Shown: positions 18,179 through 26,253 of the stretch, one piece after another | How the letters are laid out: each line of letters opens with the position of its first letter | Position numbering within the stretch: the first letter of the stretch is position 1 | Origin: G963664835 sp965220775 | GTDB lineage: Bacteria; Chloroflexota; UBA6077; FW602-bin22; JBCLEL01 | NCBI GenBank assembly: GCA_965220775.1 | Contig: OZ244845.1 | Location: 1 to 64,000, forward strand | Direction: 5' to 3' | Length of the DNA stretch: 64,000 nt | Position numbers and translations under genes: made by a program | Notes under the pieces: generated by a model | Databases searched by the model: none | Seen by the model: only the letters and a program-made list of their open reading frames with translations | Told to the model about the DNA's origin: nothing

Positions 18179-18203
18179 GTAGCGTGGAGGTTTGTCCTCC
18201 GCC
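18179..18203 (+). repeat. Single REP-like hairpin
   Basis: GTAG followed by a hairpin with GGAGG/CCTCC arms and a TTTG loop. It matches the REP hairpin found beside the transposase at 45.5 kb and lies just upstream of the arrestin-like gene. Confidence 0.55.
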
Positions 18204-18343
18204 TATGGCGGCGCGAGTGCGAGCGGGGGCCAAGCCCACGCGCTGCAGAAGGACGTCGTCCGACGGGGAGCTCGCCGGCCTAGACTCCAAAACGGCCGCC
18301 ATTTGGGGTCCAATCGTCGTCTTGCCGCGCGCACGCCGAGAAG

Positions 18344-18418
18344 TGGTGGAGGCGAGGGGATTCGAACCCCTGACCCCTGCGATGCGAACGCAGTGCTCTC
18401 CCATTGACTTACACCGGC
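18344..18418 (-). pseudogene. Degenerate tRNA-Ala(CGC) copy
   Basis: The T-arm, anticodon arm (CGC) and 3' CCA end match the intact tRNA-Ala at 20.2 kb, but the 5' acceptor strand and D-arm no longer pair (CCATTGACTTACACCGG in place of the expected complement). It should not fold into a working tRNA. It may be an attachment-site remnant. Confidence 0.65.
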
Positions 18419-18423
18419 GACTC

Positions 18424-19027
18424 AGTAACGTCCTTCCTCAGCAGCCTCCCTCTCGTGCCTCGTCGCCTTGCGCGCGGAGAAGACGCACCCCCTTGGATCG
18501 ACTTCGTACATCTCAGATCACCGACCCCAATCCAAGATCAGCAATCGACAATCCACAATTAGCAATCCGCAATCCAAAATTGGCAATCCCAAATCCGCAT
18601 CCAAGCCTCATCGCTGCTCACCAACTACTCATGGCCTTCGTTCAATTCATGAAGTGGCTCAAGCCCCTTGGTTCAGGGGCTTGCAGCGGAAACACGCTCA
18701 AAGCCTTGGATCAACCGGTTCGCTATAGCGAGCACCGCGAAAGCGCTCTCATGAACCCGGTGGAGCCGGTCTCGCTCGACAAATCTCTGTAGACCTTCTG
18801 CGCCCAGCGCAAACTCCCGTAGGGCGAGGGACCATTTCGCGGAAATATCCCTGTTTCGCAGACGGTTCTGAATACCGTGCACGTTGGTGGACCGGAGGGC
18901 ACCCAACTCCGAATAGGCTCACGCCCGCGCGGATCAAGCCTCTGTGCCTAACGTACTTGGGCACCACGTCCAAATGTTTGGCCGTGAGTCAGCGCTACCC
19001 GAGCCTATGCTCGGAAGGCGGCCCCAG
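18424..19027. other. Intergenic region with degenerate CAATCC-type repeats
   Basis: Positions 18510-18605 hold a run of loosely repeated CAATCC/AATCCAAAAT units. Similar runs lie at 13380-13430 and 14385-14415. A 77-codon minus frame (18673-18906) is open but has no recognisable start context or family. No convincing gene was found. Confidence 0.4.
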
Positions 19028-19504
19028 TTAGGCGGACAACTGGTCCAAGGCCCGCCGGACCTCTTCATAATCCGGCTCGTCGCCCGGAGAGGGCGCAAGC
19101 CATCTGTAACGCACTACCCCGTCCTTGTCCACGATGAACACCGCCCGATTCGCCGCAACGTAACCCTGCAACCCTCCCAGGTTGGGCAAAGCTACGTCAA
19201 ATTTGTTCACCACGTCGCGGTTGAAGTCGCTCAATACAGGGAAGTTCAGATTGTTGGCGTCGGCCCAGGCCTTTTGCGCAAAGGGAGGGTCGACGCTTAT
19301 TCCCAGTACTTGGGCGTTCAACGACTTGAACTCGCCTGCTTGGTCTCTCAGAACGCACATCTCCGTGGTGCAGACGTCGGTAAACGCGCCCGGATAGAAA
19401 GCCAAGACCACGTTCTTCCCTTTAAATTCCGCCAGACACCGCTCCTCGCGGTCCTGGTCGTACAAGCTAAATCCAGGGGCCTCTTGTCCGATTTCAACTG
19501 CCAT
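19028..19504 (-). CDS. Peroxiredoxin (AhpE/Bcp-like)
   Basis: A 158-residue thiol peroxidase that reduces hydrogen peroxide and organic peroxides. The peroxidatic site YPGAFTDVCTTEMC carries the conserved P, T and C. A second cysteine lies five residues later in the same helix, so the enzyme may be 1-Cys or atypical 2-Cys; compare AhpE-type proteins. It begins directly with EIGQEAPGFSLYDQD, with no signal peptide, so it is cytoplasmic. It is monocistronic. About 650 bp to its right hold no clear gene. Confidence 0.9.
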   Translation of the reverse strand: MAVEIGQEAPGFSLYDQDREERCLAEFKGKNVVLAFYPGAFTDVCTTEMCVLRDQAGEFKSLNAQVLGISVDPPFAQKAWADANNLNFPVLSDFNRDVVNKFDVALPNLGGLQGYVAANRAVFIVDKDGVVRYRWLAPSPGDEPDYEEVRRALDQLSA

Positions 19505-20166
19505 GATCTACCATCCTTAACCCAGAGTGTAGGCGGCGCGTCGCCGGCCGGCATTCCTGACGCAACCCAGAAGAGGGCCGCGATTATCCTACCATACCTC
19601 TGCCATCACGGAGCCTCACCTGCACGAGGTCGCATGCCATAAGCGGCCCTTCCACTCCGGCCTCAGTCGTACGCCGGAGCCGTCATCGCGCCACACCTTC
19701 CTCTTTCTTCACCTGCCTTGCAGGATACTTGACTACTTGACGCCAGAGGGCCAGGAGTAGGCATCCGACGCCTCTCGGATGGTTAGGTGGGTCTCCCAGG
19801 TTTGTGGATCCCATCGGCCAAGAAGAGAGACATCGCCGGTCTGTCCAACGCTAATTTCCGATATGTCTGCATTCGCTATGCAGTTGGAGACCAACATCGG
19901 AAGACAGTTCGACTTGGAAGAAGTCCGGCTCAGCGGCTTCGACAAGCGAAGGCATACTTTGGGGTGGGGCACAGTAGCCGACGGCACCGTGAGACACAAA
20001 GTTGGAACAGACTACCTACCGCTCTAATCTCCGCCCGCTTGAGCACCTTCCGGCGTCAACCGTTTCCCTATAGAGAGGCTTGGGGCGACGGTTTACCTAG
20101 TGAAAAGCCGCAAGTTCGCAGATCCGAAACGAGCCTGAACTCAACGGTCTTGGATTTCGTCCAGTT

Positions 20167-20241
20167 TGGTGGAGGCGAGGGGATTCGAACCCCTGACCCC
20201 TGCGATGCGAACGCAGTGCTCTCCCGCTGAGCTACGCCCCC
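20167..20241 (-). tRNA. tRNA-Ala(CGC)
   Basis: A complete cloverleaf: acceptor GGGGGCG with CGCCTCC, D-arm GCTC/GAGC, anticodon stem CTGCG/CGCAG around loop TTCGCAT (anticodon CGC, reading GCG), T-arm with GGTTCGAATCC, and an encoded CCA. Two damaged copies of its 3' part occur upstream at 17.0 and 18.3 kb. Confidence 0.93.
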
Positions 20242-20403
20242 AGATGGTACGAGAGATTATATAGGTTCAGGCTAGGTGCCGGACCAACCCGGCAAACTTC
20301 CTCATTGCTCACGCCGCCGCGCCGGACATTGGGACGACTTTTAGGCGCCGGCTTCCTTCAGCTCCCGCGGAACCGACCCTACAATGGTATAATCTAAAAC
20401 ACA

Positions 20404-20760
20404 TGTTCGCATTATGCCAATACACGGAGTTGCTCCGGTTCGCCTGCCGGAGACACACGTCCGATCGGCCGGCCTACACCCGGGAGAAGAGGACCGATAA
20501 CAAACTATGGTTTTTGCAAAACAAAACGCCCGACAGACCCGCGACCATGCCGGCCGGAGACACACGGCCGGTCAGCCGGCCTATGTCCGGCAGGACGGGA
20601 CCGATAACAGAATGTGGTTTTTGCAAAACAAACCTTCGGACGACCCCGCGACCATGCCGGCCGAAAACACACGGCCGGTCAGCCCGCCTATGTCCGGCAG
20701 GACAGGAGCGATAACAAAGTATGGTTTTTGCAAAACAAAAGCCTGGGCCGGCAGCGGTGA
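20404..20760. repeat. 107-bp tandem repeats
   Basis: Three copies of a unit with a 107-bp period (shared GATAAC at 20496, 20603 and 20710). Each includes GGTTTTTGCAAAACAAA, GCGACCATGCCGGCCG and ACACACGGCCGGTCAG. The array ends close to the moeA stop. No gene lies in it. The GCAAAACAAA core also appears, inverted, near 25.86 and 25.91 kb. Confidence 0.75.
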
Positions 20761-20762
20761 GC

Positions 20763-22004
20763 CTACTCGACCTCCGGCCAATCCAGCATCTGGACCTTCA
20801 GCCTCGCTCCGTCCTCGGCTACCGGCATCTCCTCCGGCACGATTGCCAGGCCATTTGCGTAGGCCATCGAGGTGAGGACGCCCGACCCTTGGGGGCCGGC
20901 TGAATAGGCGTGCATCTCACCATCTTCCTCCACAACCCTGACCCGGGCGAAACACCGGCGATTGTCCCCATTGGTGACCCGACCATGGAACACCGCCTCG
21001 ATCTCCGGCTTGCGCAGCCGGCTTCTCCCCAGCATCTTCAGCATCGCCGGCCGGACGAACTGCTCGAAAGCGACTATCGAGGCGACCGGGTTGCCCGGCA
21101 GACCAACGTGCGGCACTCCCTGGATCAATCCGAACGCCATGGGCCGGCCGGGCTTTATGGCGACCTGCCAGAACTCGACCGCTCCCTCGGCGGCAAGCAC
21201 GTCTTTCACCACGTCGTAGTCGCCCTTCGAGACGCCGGCTGAGGTGAGGAGTAGGTCGGTTTCCAAGCCGGATCGCACTCTGGAGCGAATGTCTTCGACC
21301 TCATCGAGGGCGATGCCCAATCCCACCGGAACGCCGCCGTACCTTCGGACCAACGCCGCGAGCGAGTAGGTATTCGAGTCGTAGATCTTGCCTGGAACTA
21401 TAGGCTCGCCGGGCACCAGCAACTCGTTACCGGTAGAGAGGATTGCCACCCGCGGCCGGCGATGGACTTTGACCTTGGCCAGGCCCACCGAGGCGATCAC
21501 GCCGATCTCGGCCGGCCGGAGCTCGATTCCCTTGGCCAACACCACCCGGCCAACGCGAATATCCTCGCCGGCGCGCCGGATATTGGCACCGATCGGTGGC
21601 GGATCGTATATCGAGATCGTAGAGGACGCCGCGACCCGTTGAGCGTGCTCGCGCTCGCTGGTCGATTCGAAGGGCACTATCGTATCAGCGCCCGGGGGCA
21701 GCGGAGCGCCGGTCATCACCCTTATGGCTGTTCCGGGTTCTACCGCCTGTTTGGGAGCTACACCGGCCGGAAGCTCGCCGATGATTCGCAACCGAGACGG
21801 GTTGCCGGGACTCGCCTCGCCGACGTCGAACGCTTGGACAGCATAACCATCCATAGCGACGTTGTCGTGGGGTGGTACGTCGAAAGTGGAAATGATGTCA
21901 TCAGCCAGTGTCTGGCCCAGGACATCGAGGAGTGGGCGCTCTTCGGCCGGAAGACAGTCAACCTGATCGAGGATTCGGGTCAGCGCTTCATCTACGTTTA
22001 ACAA
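20763..22004 (-). CDS. moeA: Molybdopterin molybdotransferase MoeA
   Basis: A 413-residue enzyme that inserts molybdenum into adenylated molybdopterin, the last step of molybdenum cofactor synthesis. Family markers are visible: PPHDNVAMDGYAV near residue 44, IRVMTGAPLPPGADTIVPFE near 110, ILSTGNELLVPGE in the MoCF-binding domain, and KGDYDVVKDVL and LPGNPVASIVAFEQF further on. The C-terminal beta domain is complete. The TTG start has AGTAGGG upstream. tatA lies 63 bp upstream on the same strand; many molybdoenzymes use the Tat route, so the pairing makes sense. Confidence 0.95.
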   Translation of the reverse strand: MLNVDEALTRILDQVDCLPAEERPLLDVLGQTLADDIISTFDVPPHDNVAMDGYAVQAFDVGEASPGNPSRLRIIGELPAGVAPKQAVEPGTAIRVMTGAPLPPGADTIVPFESTSEREHAQRVAASSTISIYDPPPIGANIRRAGEDIRVGRVVLAKGIELRPAEIGVIASVGLAKVKVHRRPRVAILSTGNELLVPGEPIVPGKIYDSNTYSLAALVRRYGGVPVGLGIALDEVEDIRSRVRSGLETDLLLTSAGVSKGDYDVVKDVLAAEGAVEFWQVAIKPGRPMAFGLIQGVPHVGLPGNPVASIVAFEQFVRPAMLKMLGRSRLRKPEIEAVFHGRVTNGDNRRCFARVRVVEEDGEMHAYSAGPQGSGVLTSMAYANGLAIVPEEMPVAEDGARLKVQMLDWPEVE

Positions 22005-22067
22005 GGCGACCCTACTGGCGACAGAGCAACATAGGTGGAGTTTGGCGAAGGAAGAGGCAGGCGGCGG

Positions 22068-22292
22068 CTAGGTGTTGTCGCTTGATTCCTTGGCCGGCTT
22101 GGCCGGAGCGCTGTCCGCGCTTGTTTCTTCTTCCTCATTCGCCGACCGAACGGAGTCTCGGAACTCCCTGATGCTTTTGCCCAACGCGCTGCCCATATCG
22201 GACATCTTGCCGGCGCCAAAAACTATTACAACCAGTGCAAGGATAATTACTAGCTCTATAGGTCCTAGGCCAGTCACAATTAGTGGAGTCAT
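22068..22292 (-). CDS. tatA: Twin-arginine translocase subunit TatA/E
   Basis: A 74-residue TatA-type protein. A single N-terminal membrane helix (GPIELVIILALVVIVFGAGK) is followed by the amphipathic helix MSDMGSALGKSIREFRDSVR and an acidic, disordered tail. The ATG is chosen because AGGTAGG lies nine bases upstream; a TTG nine bases earlier is also in frame. It forms the pore-building part of the Tat export system. No tatC is in the window. A protein with a Tat-type motif is encoded at 59-61 kb. Confidence 0.92.
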   Translation of the reverse strand: MTPLIVTGLGPIELVIILALVVIVFGAGKMSDMGSALGKSIREFRDSVRSANEEEETSADSAPAKPAKESSDNT

Positions 22293-22528
22293 GCTAAACA
22301 ACCTACCTCAACATCGAGCGCCGATGATTTCAGATGACGAGTATCGAAAAACGAACTCGCTACTTAAAGCCTACCTGATTGAGCGATCCATTGAATTGGA
22401 GTTTACCACAAATCAATAGTAACGAATGAAGGACTTGCGCCGACAACGGACATGAAACAGTATGCGTCTATTCATGCCTACGCCCTTTCTCACGAGAGGG
22501 CCGTGACACCGCAAGCACCTGCCGCCGC

Positions 22529-24241
22529 TCAGTGCTCCGGCACCAGTATGTTCAGGAGGAGGGGGTTCAGCTCTAATGTGGTGGCGTCTCTGGGCACGAG
22601 TCCCGCCTGCTTCAAGTAGTCTCCTCCCAGGATCCCGACCACAGACCCCTTTTGGGGCATACCGGGCACATCTTCAACCCATAGTTGCAATGAGATGCGC
22701 TGAAATCTCTGGACAATAAATGGCCCGGCCCTGACTGGCTTTGAAGCTGGTAGACCGTACAGCTGGATCGAGAGGTCTTCGCTCCAGTCTTCGATATGAC
22801 CGCTATTCGGATTGGAAAGAAAATACTCCTTGATCTCGGGATCCTCCAACCATGAAAGCCGTATCCGCCTGGCGGCGTTCCAGTCCCCATTCGATCCGTC
22901 GTGCTCAATCGAACTCGGCAGTCCGCTAAATTGGAGCACCGACTCTTTCCCATGATCTGTGATCATGTCGAAAGTATTCGCGAGATGTGCGATGCCCAAC
23001 TCGGGCCGCCATTGCAGCAATCCACGCTGGAACGCCTGATAGGCGAAGCCATCGAAGCCACGGAAGGCACGGCTGACCGGATAACCCAATGTATGGACAC
23101 CGCCGAGCCGCAGGAACTCCGACCAGAATTGCGGACCGTCGGGATGATCGACGACGGAGTATCCATTGCCGCTCTCTCGGCCAGTTTGGGTGAAGAACAC
23201 GCCATTTGGCAGCGGAATTTCGGCCGGCCCGCGATAGTCCAGAACGTCCCACACGTTGGGGTCCTCGTGTCCGAGGCGCCAGCCGGCTACACCGCCCATA
23301 TTGTATTTGCGTGCTAGATCTGTTTTGGCGGCAACGCTGCGGGCGTCTTCGAACCAGACTTCACGCTGCTGGCCATCTAACTCATAGCGCAGACGAGGCG
23401 ATTGAACGGACTCGTCGTAATCGATCTGAGCGCCCGGCCTCTTCGCCAGTTCCATAACCTCGGTGTGGGTGCGGGCGCGAGCCTCCTCGCCAGTGCCCAC
23501 GGGCCAATCGTAGGCCCAGAACCCAAGGCCGAGCAGCACTTTCTCCGGCGGGATTTGACTCACGGCGAACGCGGCGACGTCTTCTACCCATTCGATGGGG
23601 GAGGTCGAACTGGGTATCCGGCTGATGGATGAGCGGTAACCGTAGGTCATGACGACGACGTAGTGGGTCACGCGACCCAAGGCCGCATAATCGTACGGCC
23701 CGTGCCAGCCGGTGCGAACGTCACTCGACTTCGCGCCGACCGCTATCGTCACGAGTTTGCCTTCGGGGGATAGCCTATGCCACAGTTCACCGACAAATGC
23801 GGTCAGATTGTCTCTGTCCGAAGCTAAGATCCCTTCGAAGTCGATATGAATTCCATCGTAGTCGTAGCGATCAACCAGCGCGACCAGGTCGTTGACGACC
23901 TTGTCCCGCAGTGGGCCTGGGTGCAGCACCACGTGAAAGTGTGAATACTTCGACTTGTTGACGACCATGGGAATCAACAGAGCACCGTTGGTGCGGGCCA
24001 ATTCAGCGATCTCCTGGTTGTGTCCGCCGATCAAGTCCCCCCGGCTGGTGATTCCGTATGTGCCAGGTGAAACGACGTCGAGGCTCTGTCCGAAGTTACG
24101 CAACGACTCGGTCGAGCGCTGGTCGTAGGTGACGACGTAGCCCCATCGAACGAAGTGATGCCCGCCGGCGGCGGATGCCGATCCAGCAGGAAAGCCGCAC
24201 ACGACGAGTACGCCAACGAGGATCGCCCGCAACCACAACAT
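22529..24241 (-). CDS. Secreted GH18-like glycosidase with C-terminal LGYP/QWRPE module
   Basis: About 570 residues. A signal peptide (AILVGVLVVCGFPAGSASA) leads into a GH18 barrel with the catalytic DGIHIDFEG motif (acid/base E at about 136). The barrel resembles spore-coat and YaaH-type chitinase-like enzymes that cleave N-acetylglucosamine polymers. Residues about 345-555 are a divergent copy of the roughly 195-residue module shared by the next four exported proteins: LGGVHTLGYPVSRAF, LQWRPE, SNGDW, QRFQRISLQLWVEDVPGM and LGGDYLKQAGLVP. The second ATG is preferred since GAGGA lies six bases upstream. It may act on peptidoglycan or surface polysaccharide. Confidence 0.85.
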   Translation of the reverse strand: MLWLRAILVGVLVVCGFPAGSASAAGGHHFVRWGYVVTYDQRSTESLRNFGQSLDVVSPGTYGITSRGDLIGGHNQEIAELARTNGALLIPMVVNKSKYSHFHVVLHPGPLRDKVVNDLVALVDRYDYDGIHIDFEGILASDRDNLTAFVGELWHRLSPEGKLVTIAVGAKSSDVRTGWHGPYDYAALGRVTHYVVVMTYGYRSSISRIPSSTSPIEWVEDVAAFAVSQIPPEKVLLGLGFWAYDWPVGTGEEARARTHTEVMELAKRPGAQIDYDESVQSPRLRYELDGQQREVWFEDARSVAAKTDLARKYNMGGVAGWRLGHEDPNVWDVLDYRGPAEIPLPNGVFFTQTGRESGNGYSVVDHPDGPQFWSEFLRLGGVHTLGYPVSRAFRGFDGFAYQAFQRGLLQWRPELGIAHLANTFDMITDHGKESVLQFSGLPSSIEHDGSNGDWNAARRIRLSWLEDPEIKEYFLSNPNSGHIEDWSEDLSIQLYGLPASKPVRAGPFIVQRFQRISLQLWVEDVPGMPQKGSVVGILGGDYLKQAGLVPRDATTLELNPLLLNILVPEH

Positions 24242-24502
24242 AATCATTCCTCAAAAAGAATTCTGGTGACACAAATATTGTAAGACGTAAGTCAATAGGC
24301 TAAGTGAGTTATATGCCAGGCAACTTCGCCCTGAGATCAAGGACGGCCGGTTAGGCATAGGTATGGCGAATGTGGGGGATTCTTCGACGCCGGCACAACC
24401 GTGCAATCGTCGAGGAAGGGTAATATTCTACATCAACAAAGATCTAGATATTGGCGATGCTGGATTATCCTCTACGTCAAACCAAATCCAAGCCGGGTAA
24501 CT

Positions 24503-24827
24503 GTTCAGATTTGGGTGTATGTCCCTCCTCCATGCCCGTGAACCCGAATGGCCGAGTCGCCATTCGGGTCCTCAGTAGGCGGTCAAGGGGTGATTTCCAA
24601 CCTATCGATGCCAAATCCACGAGCTGCTCGACCTCATCCCCCTGGCCCCCTTCTCCTGGCCAGGAGAAGGGGGATCTTTGTTGTGGGGGACACCCCCACA
24701 TCCCCCGGCAAGGACTTCGCCCTTGCAACCCTTTCCTGGTTTTCCCCGATCAGACGTCCTCGCCTGTGGTAGACCCTCATTGGTGCGATATTACGCCCTT
24801 ACGGAGCAGGTACCCCTAAATCTGAAC
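24503..24827. mobile_element. MITE-like element, copy 1
   Basis: A 325-bp non-coding element bounded by inverted repeats GTTCAGATTTGGG and CCCTAAATCTGAAC. A second copy, 329 bp long and matching over its whole length apart from a few indels, lies at 56.4-56.7 kb. This copy has a perfect 28-bp palindrome at 24646-24673 (arms CCCCCTTCTCCTGG and CCAGGAGAAGGGGG). There is no transposase frame, so it would need a partner elsewhere. Confidence 0.75.
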
Positions 24828-24851
24828 ACTTACCAAGCCGGCGGTCCAACA

Positions 24852-25718
24852 CTATGCGGAATTCGTGTTTTCATTACTCGGCGGCTGCGGGTATGGCAGC
24901 GGCGTTGGGGTAGGTGTCGGCGTCGGTGTTGGTGTTGACGTTGGAGTCGACGTGGACGTCGGTGTCGGCGTCGGCGTTAGTGTTGGCGTCGGCGTCGGCG
25001 TTGGGCGTTCTTCGAGTGCCAACCCCTCTGGCGGTACCAGTTCGGCTTCCTTCAACAGATCGCCTCCGAGTACGCGTACTACGGTGCCGGGCGCCGGCAT
25101 TCCCCTCACCTCTTCTACCCACAACTGGAACGCGACGCGTTGAAAGCGTTGGCTTATGAACGGTCCGTGCTTTTCCGGGTACGACATCGGCAGTCCGTAC
25201 AGCTCGATGGCCCGATTCTCATCCCAAGATTCAATCCTGCTCGGGTTGGGGTTAGCCAGATATTTCGCCTTAATCTTTTCGTTCGTTAGCCAAGAGAACC
25301 TCGTCATCTTTGCTTTTACCCAGTCGCCGTCCGAACCGTCGTTCTTGATGGGTAGGGGAATCCCCTTGGCTCTAAGAAGCCACCCGTCTAGACCGGCTTG
25401 CTGTAGCAACTCGAACGTGTTCCCCAGGAATGCTCTCCCGACTTCCGGCCTCCATTGCAGGAGCGCCCCTTGGGTCAACTGGTAGATAAATCCATCTCCC
25501 AGCTGGAAGCGGTATGACGCCGGATGTCCCAGCGTATCGACTCCGCCGAGGCGCTCGAACTCGGTGGCAAAGCTGATCCCATCCTCGTCGCTTACCTCAT
25601 AGTCGAAGATGACGGCTGAAAACGTCCCGATCAAACGCTGGCCCGACGCCGATGAGACTATCAAGATGCCGGCAAGACCTGCCAGAATAGCCATCGCCAG
25701 CCAACGGCTCTTCGTCAT
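24852..25718 (-). CDS. Exported protein with LGYP/QWRPE module and Pro/Thr tail
   Basis: A 288-residue protein and the simplest member of the local family. Residues 5-27 form a signal segment ending SSASGQR. Residues 35-230 are the shared module: ATEFERLGGVDTLGHPASYR, LTQGALLQWRPEVG, DGSDGDWVKA, LANPNP, IELYGLPMSYPEKHGPF, QRFQRVAFQLWVEEVRGMPA and VRVLGGDLLKEAELVP. The tail is a roughly 45-residue Pro/Thr repeat (TPTPTPT) and then PYPQPPSNENTNSA. The first half recalls LGFP-like repeats. No catalytic motif is seen. It probably faces the cell surface. AGGTTTTCTG precedes the ATG. Confidence 0.82.
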   Translation of the reverse strand: MTKSRWLAMAILAGLAGILIVSSASGQRLIGTFSAVIFDYEVSDEDGISFATEFERLGGVDTLGHPASYRFQLGDGFIYQLTQGALLQWRPEVGRAFLGNTFELLQQAGLDGWLLRAKGIPLPIKNDGSDGDWVKAKMTRFSWLTNEKIKAKYLANPNPSRIESWDENRAIELYGLPMSYPEKHGPFISQRFQRVAFQLWVEEVRGMPAPGTVVRVLGGDLLKEAELVPPEGLALEERPTPTPTPTLTPTPTPTSTSTPTSTPTPTPTPTPTPLPYPQPPSNENTNSA

Positions 25719-26253
25719 CAGAAAACCTCACAGAAATGGTCGTGCCCAGCATCATTCGTCAGATGAGGCCACAAGACTATTTTAAGCCGGCGGTCAACGG
25801 GGGCTATCCATGACAGGCGCTGTCGTCTTCCAGAGTGAGTCGACCAACGTACATTTGTTTTGCAATTTCTACTTTTTTGCAGGGGGCCGGCGCGAGTGTG
25901 GCCAGACATTTGTTTTGCATTTTTCGTGTTTCGTTAGCGATCCTCCTGGTCCCAAGATGAATTGACAGCCGGAAATTGACACCGTCAGTCGGATAGGTGT
26001 CAAATGAGGCGAACGTTTGTTTGATTATACCACTGTGGGAGCGATCTTGCAGTAGGTGACAGAGGCCGGCGTGGGCAGGATATTCCCCTGGTCGATGCAG
26101 CTGGGACCGACACCGATTTATTGTCACCCGGCGCCAAGTCGATGCCTTAAAAGGCCGAAGCGCCCAGGGTTTCTGCTCCGATCGAGGGAGATGGGTCAGG
26201 CCCGAACTACACACGAGAGCCTGGGTTGGGCAGTCCGCTTACCCGTGCGTGGC
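25719..26253. other. Intergenic region with TTTGTTTTGCA motifs
   Basis: No gene was found. TTTGTTTTGCA occurs at 25854 and 25909, 55 bp apart; the same motif, inverted, is in each 107-bp repeat at 20.4-20.8 kb. The region lies between two genes of the exported family and may contain the promoter of the left one. Confidence 0.4.

Noticed and set aside
18673..18906. 77-codon minus frame between the tRNA remnant and peroxiredoxin
   Set aside because: No clear ribosome site, no recognised motif; coding potential uncertain.
19733..19999. 88-codon minus frame ending SDAYSWPSGVK
   Set aside because: The last 45 residues look protein-like, but the start region reads as noise and no family was recognised; possible gene remnant only.
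24646..24673. Perfect 28-bp palindrome as a transcription terminator
   Set aside because: It lies inside the MITE-like element, lacks a T-run, and is collapsed in the second copy; better explained as part of the element.
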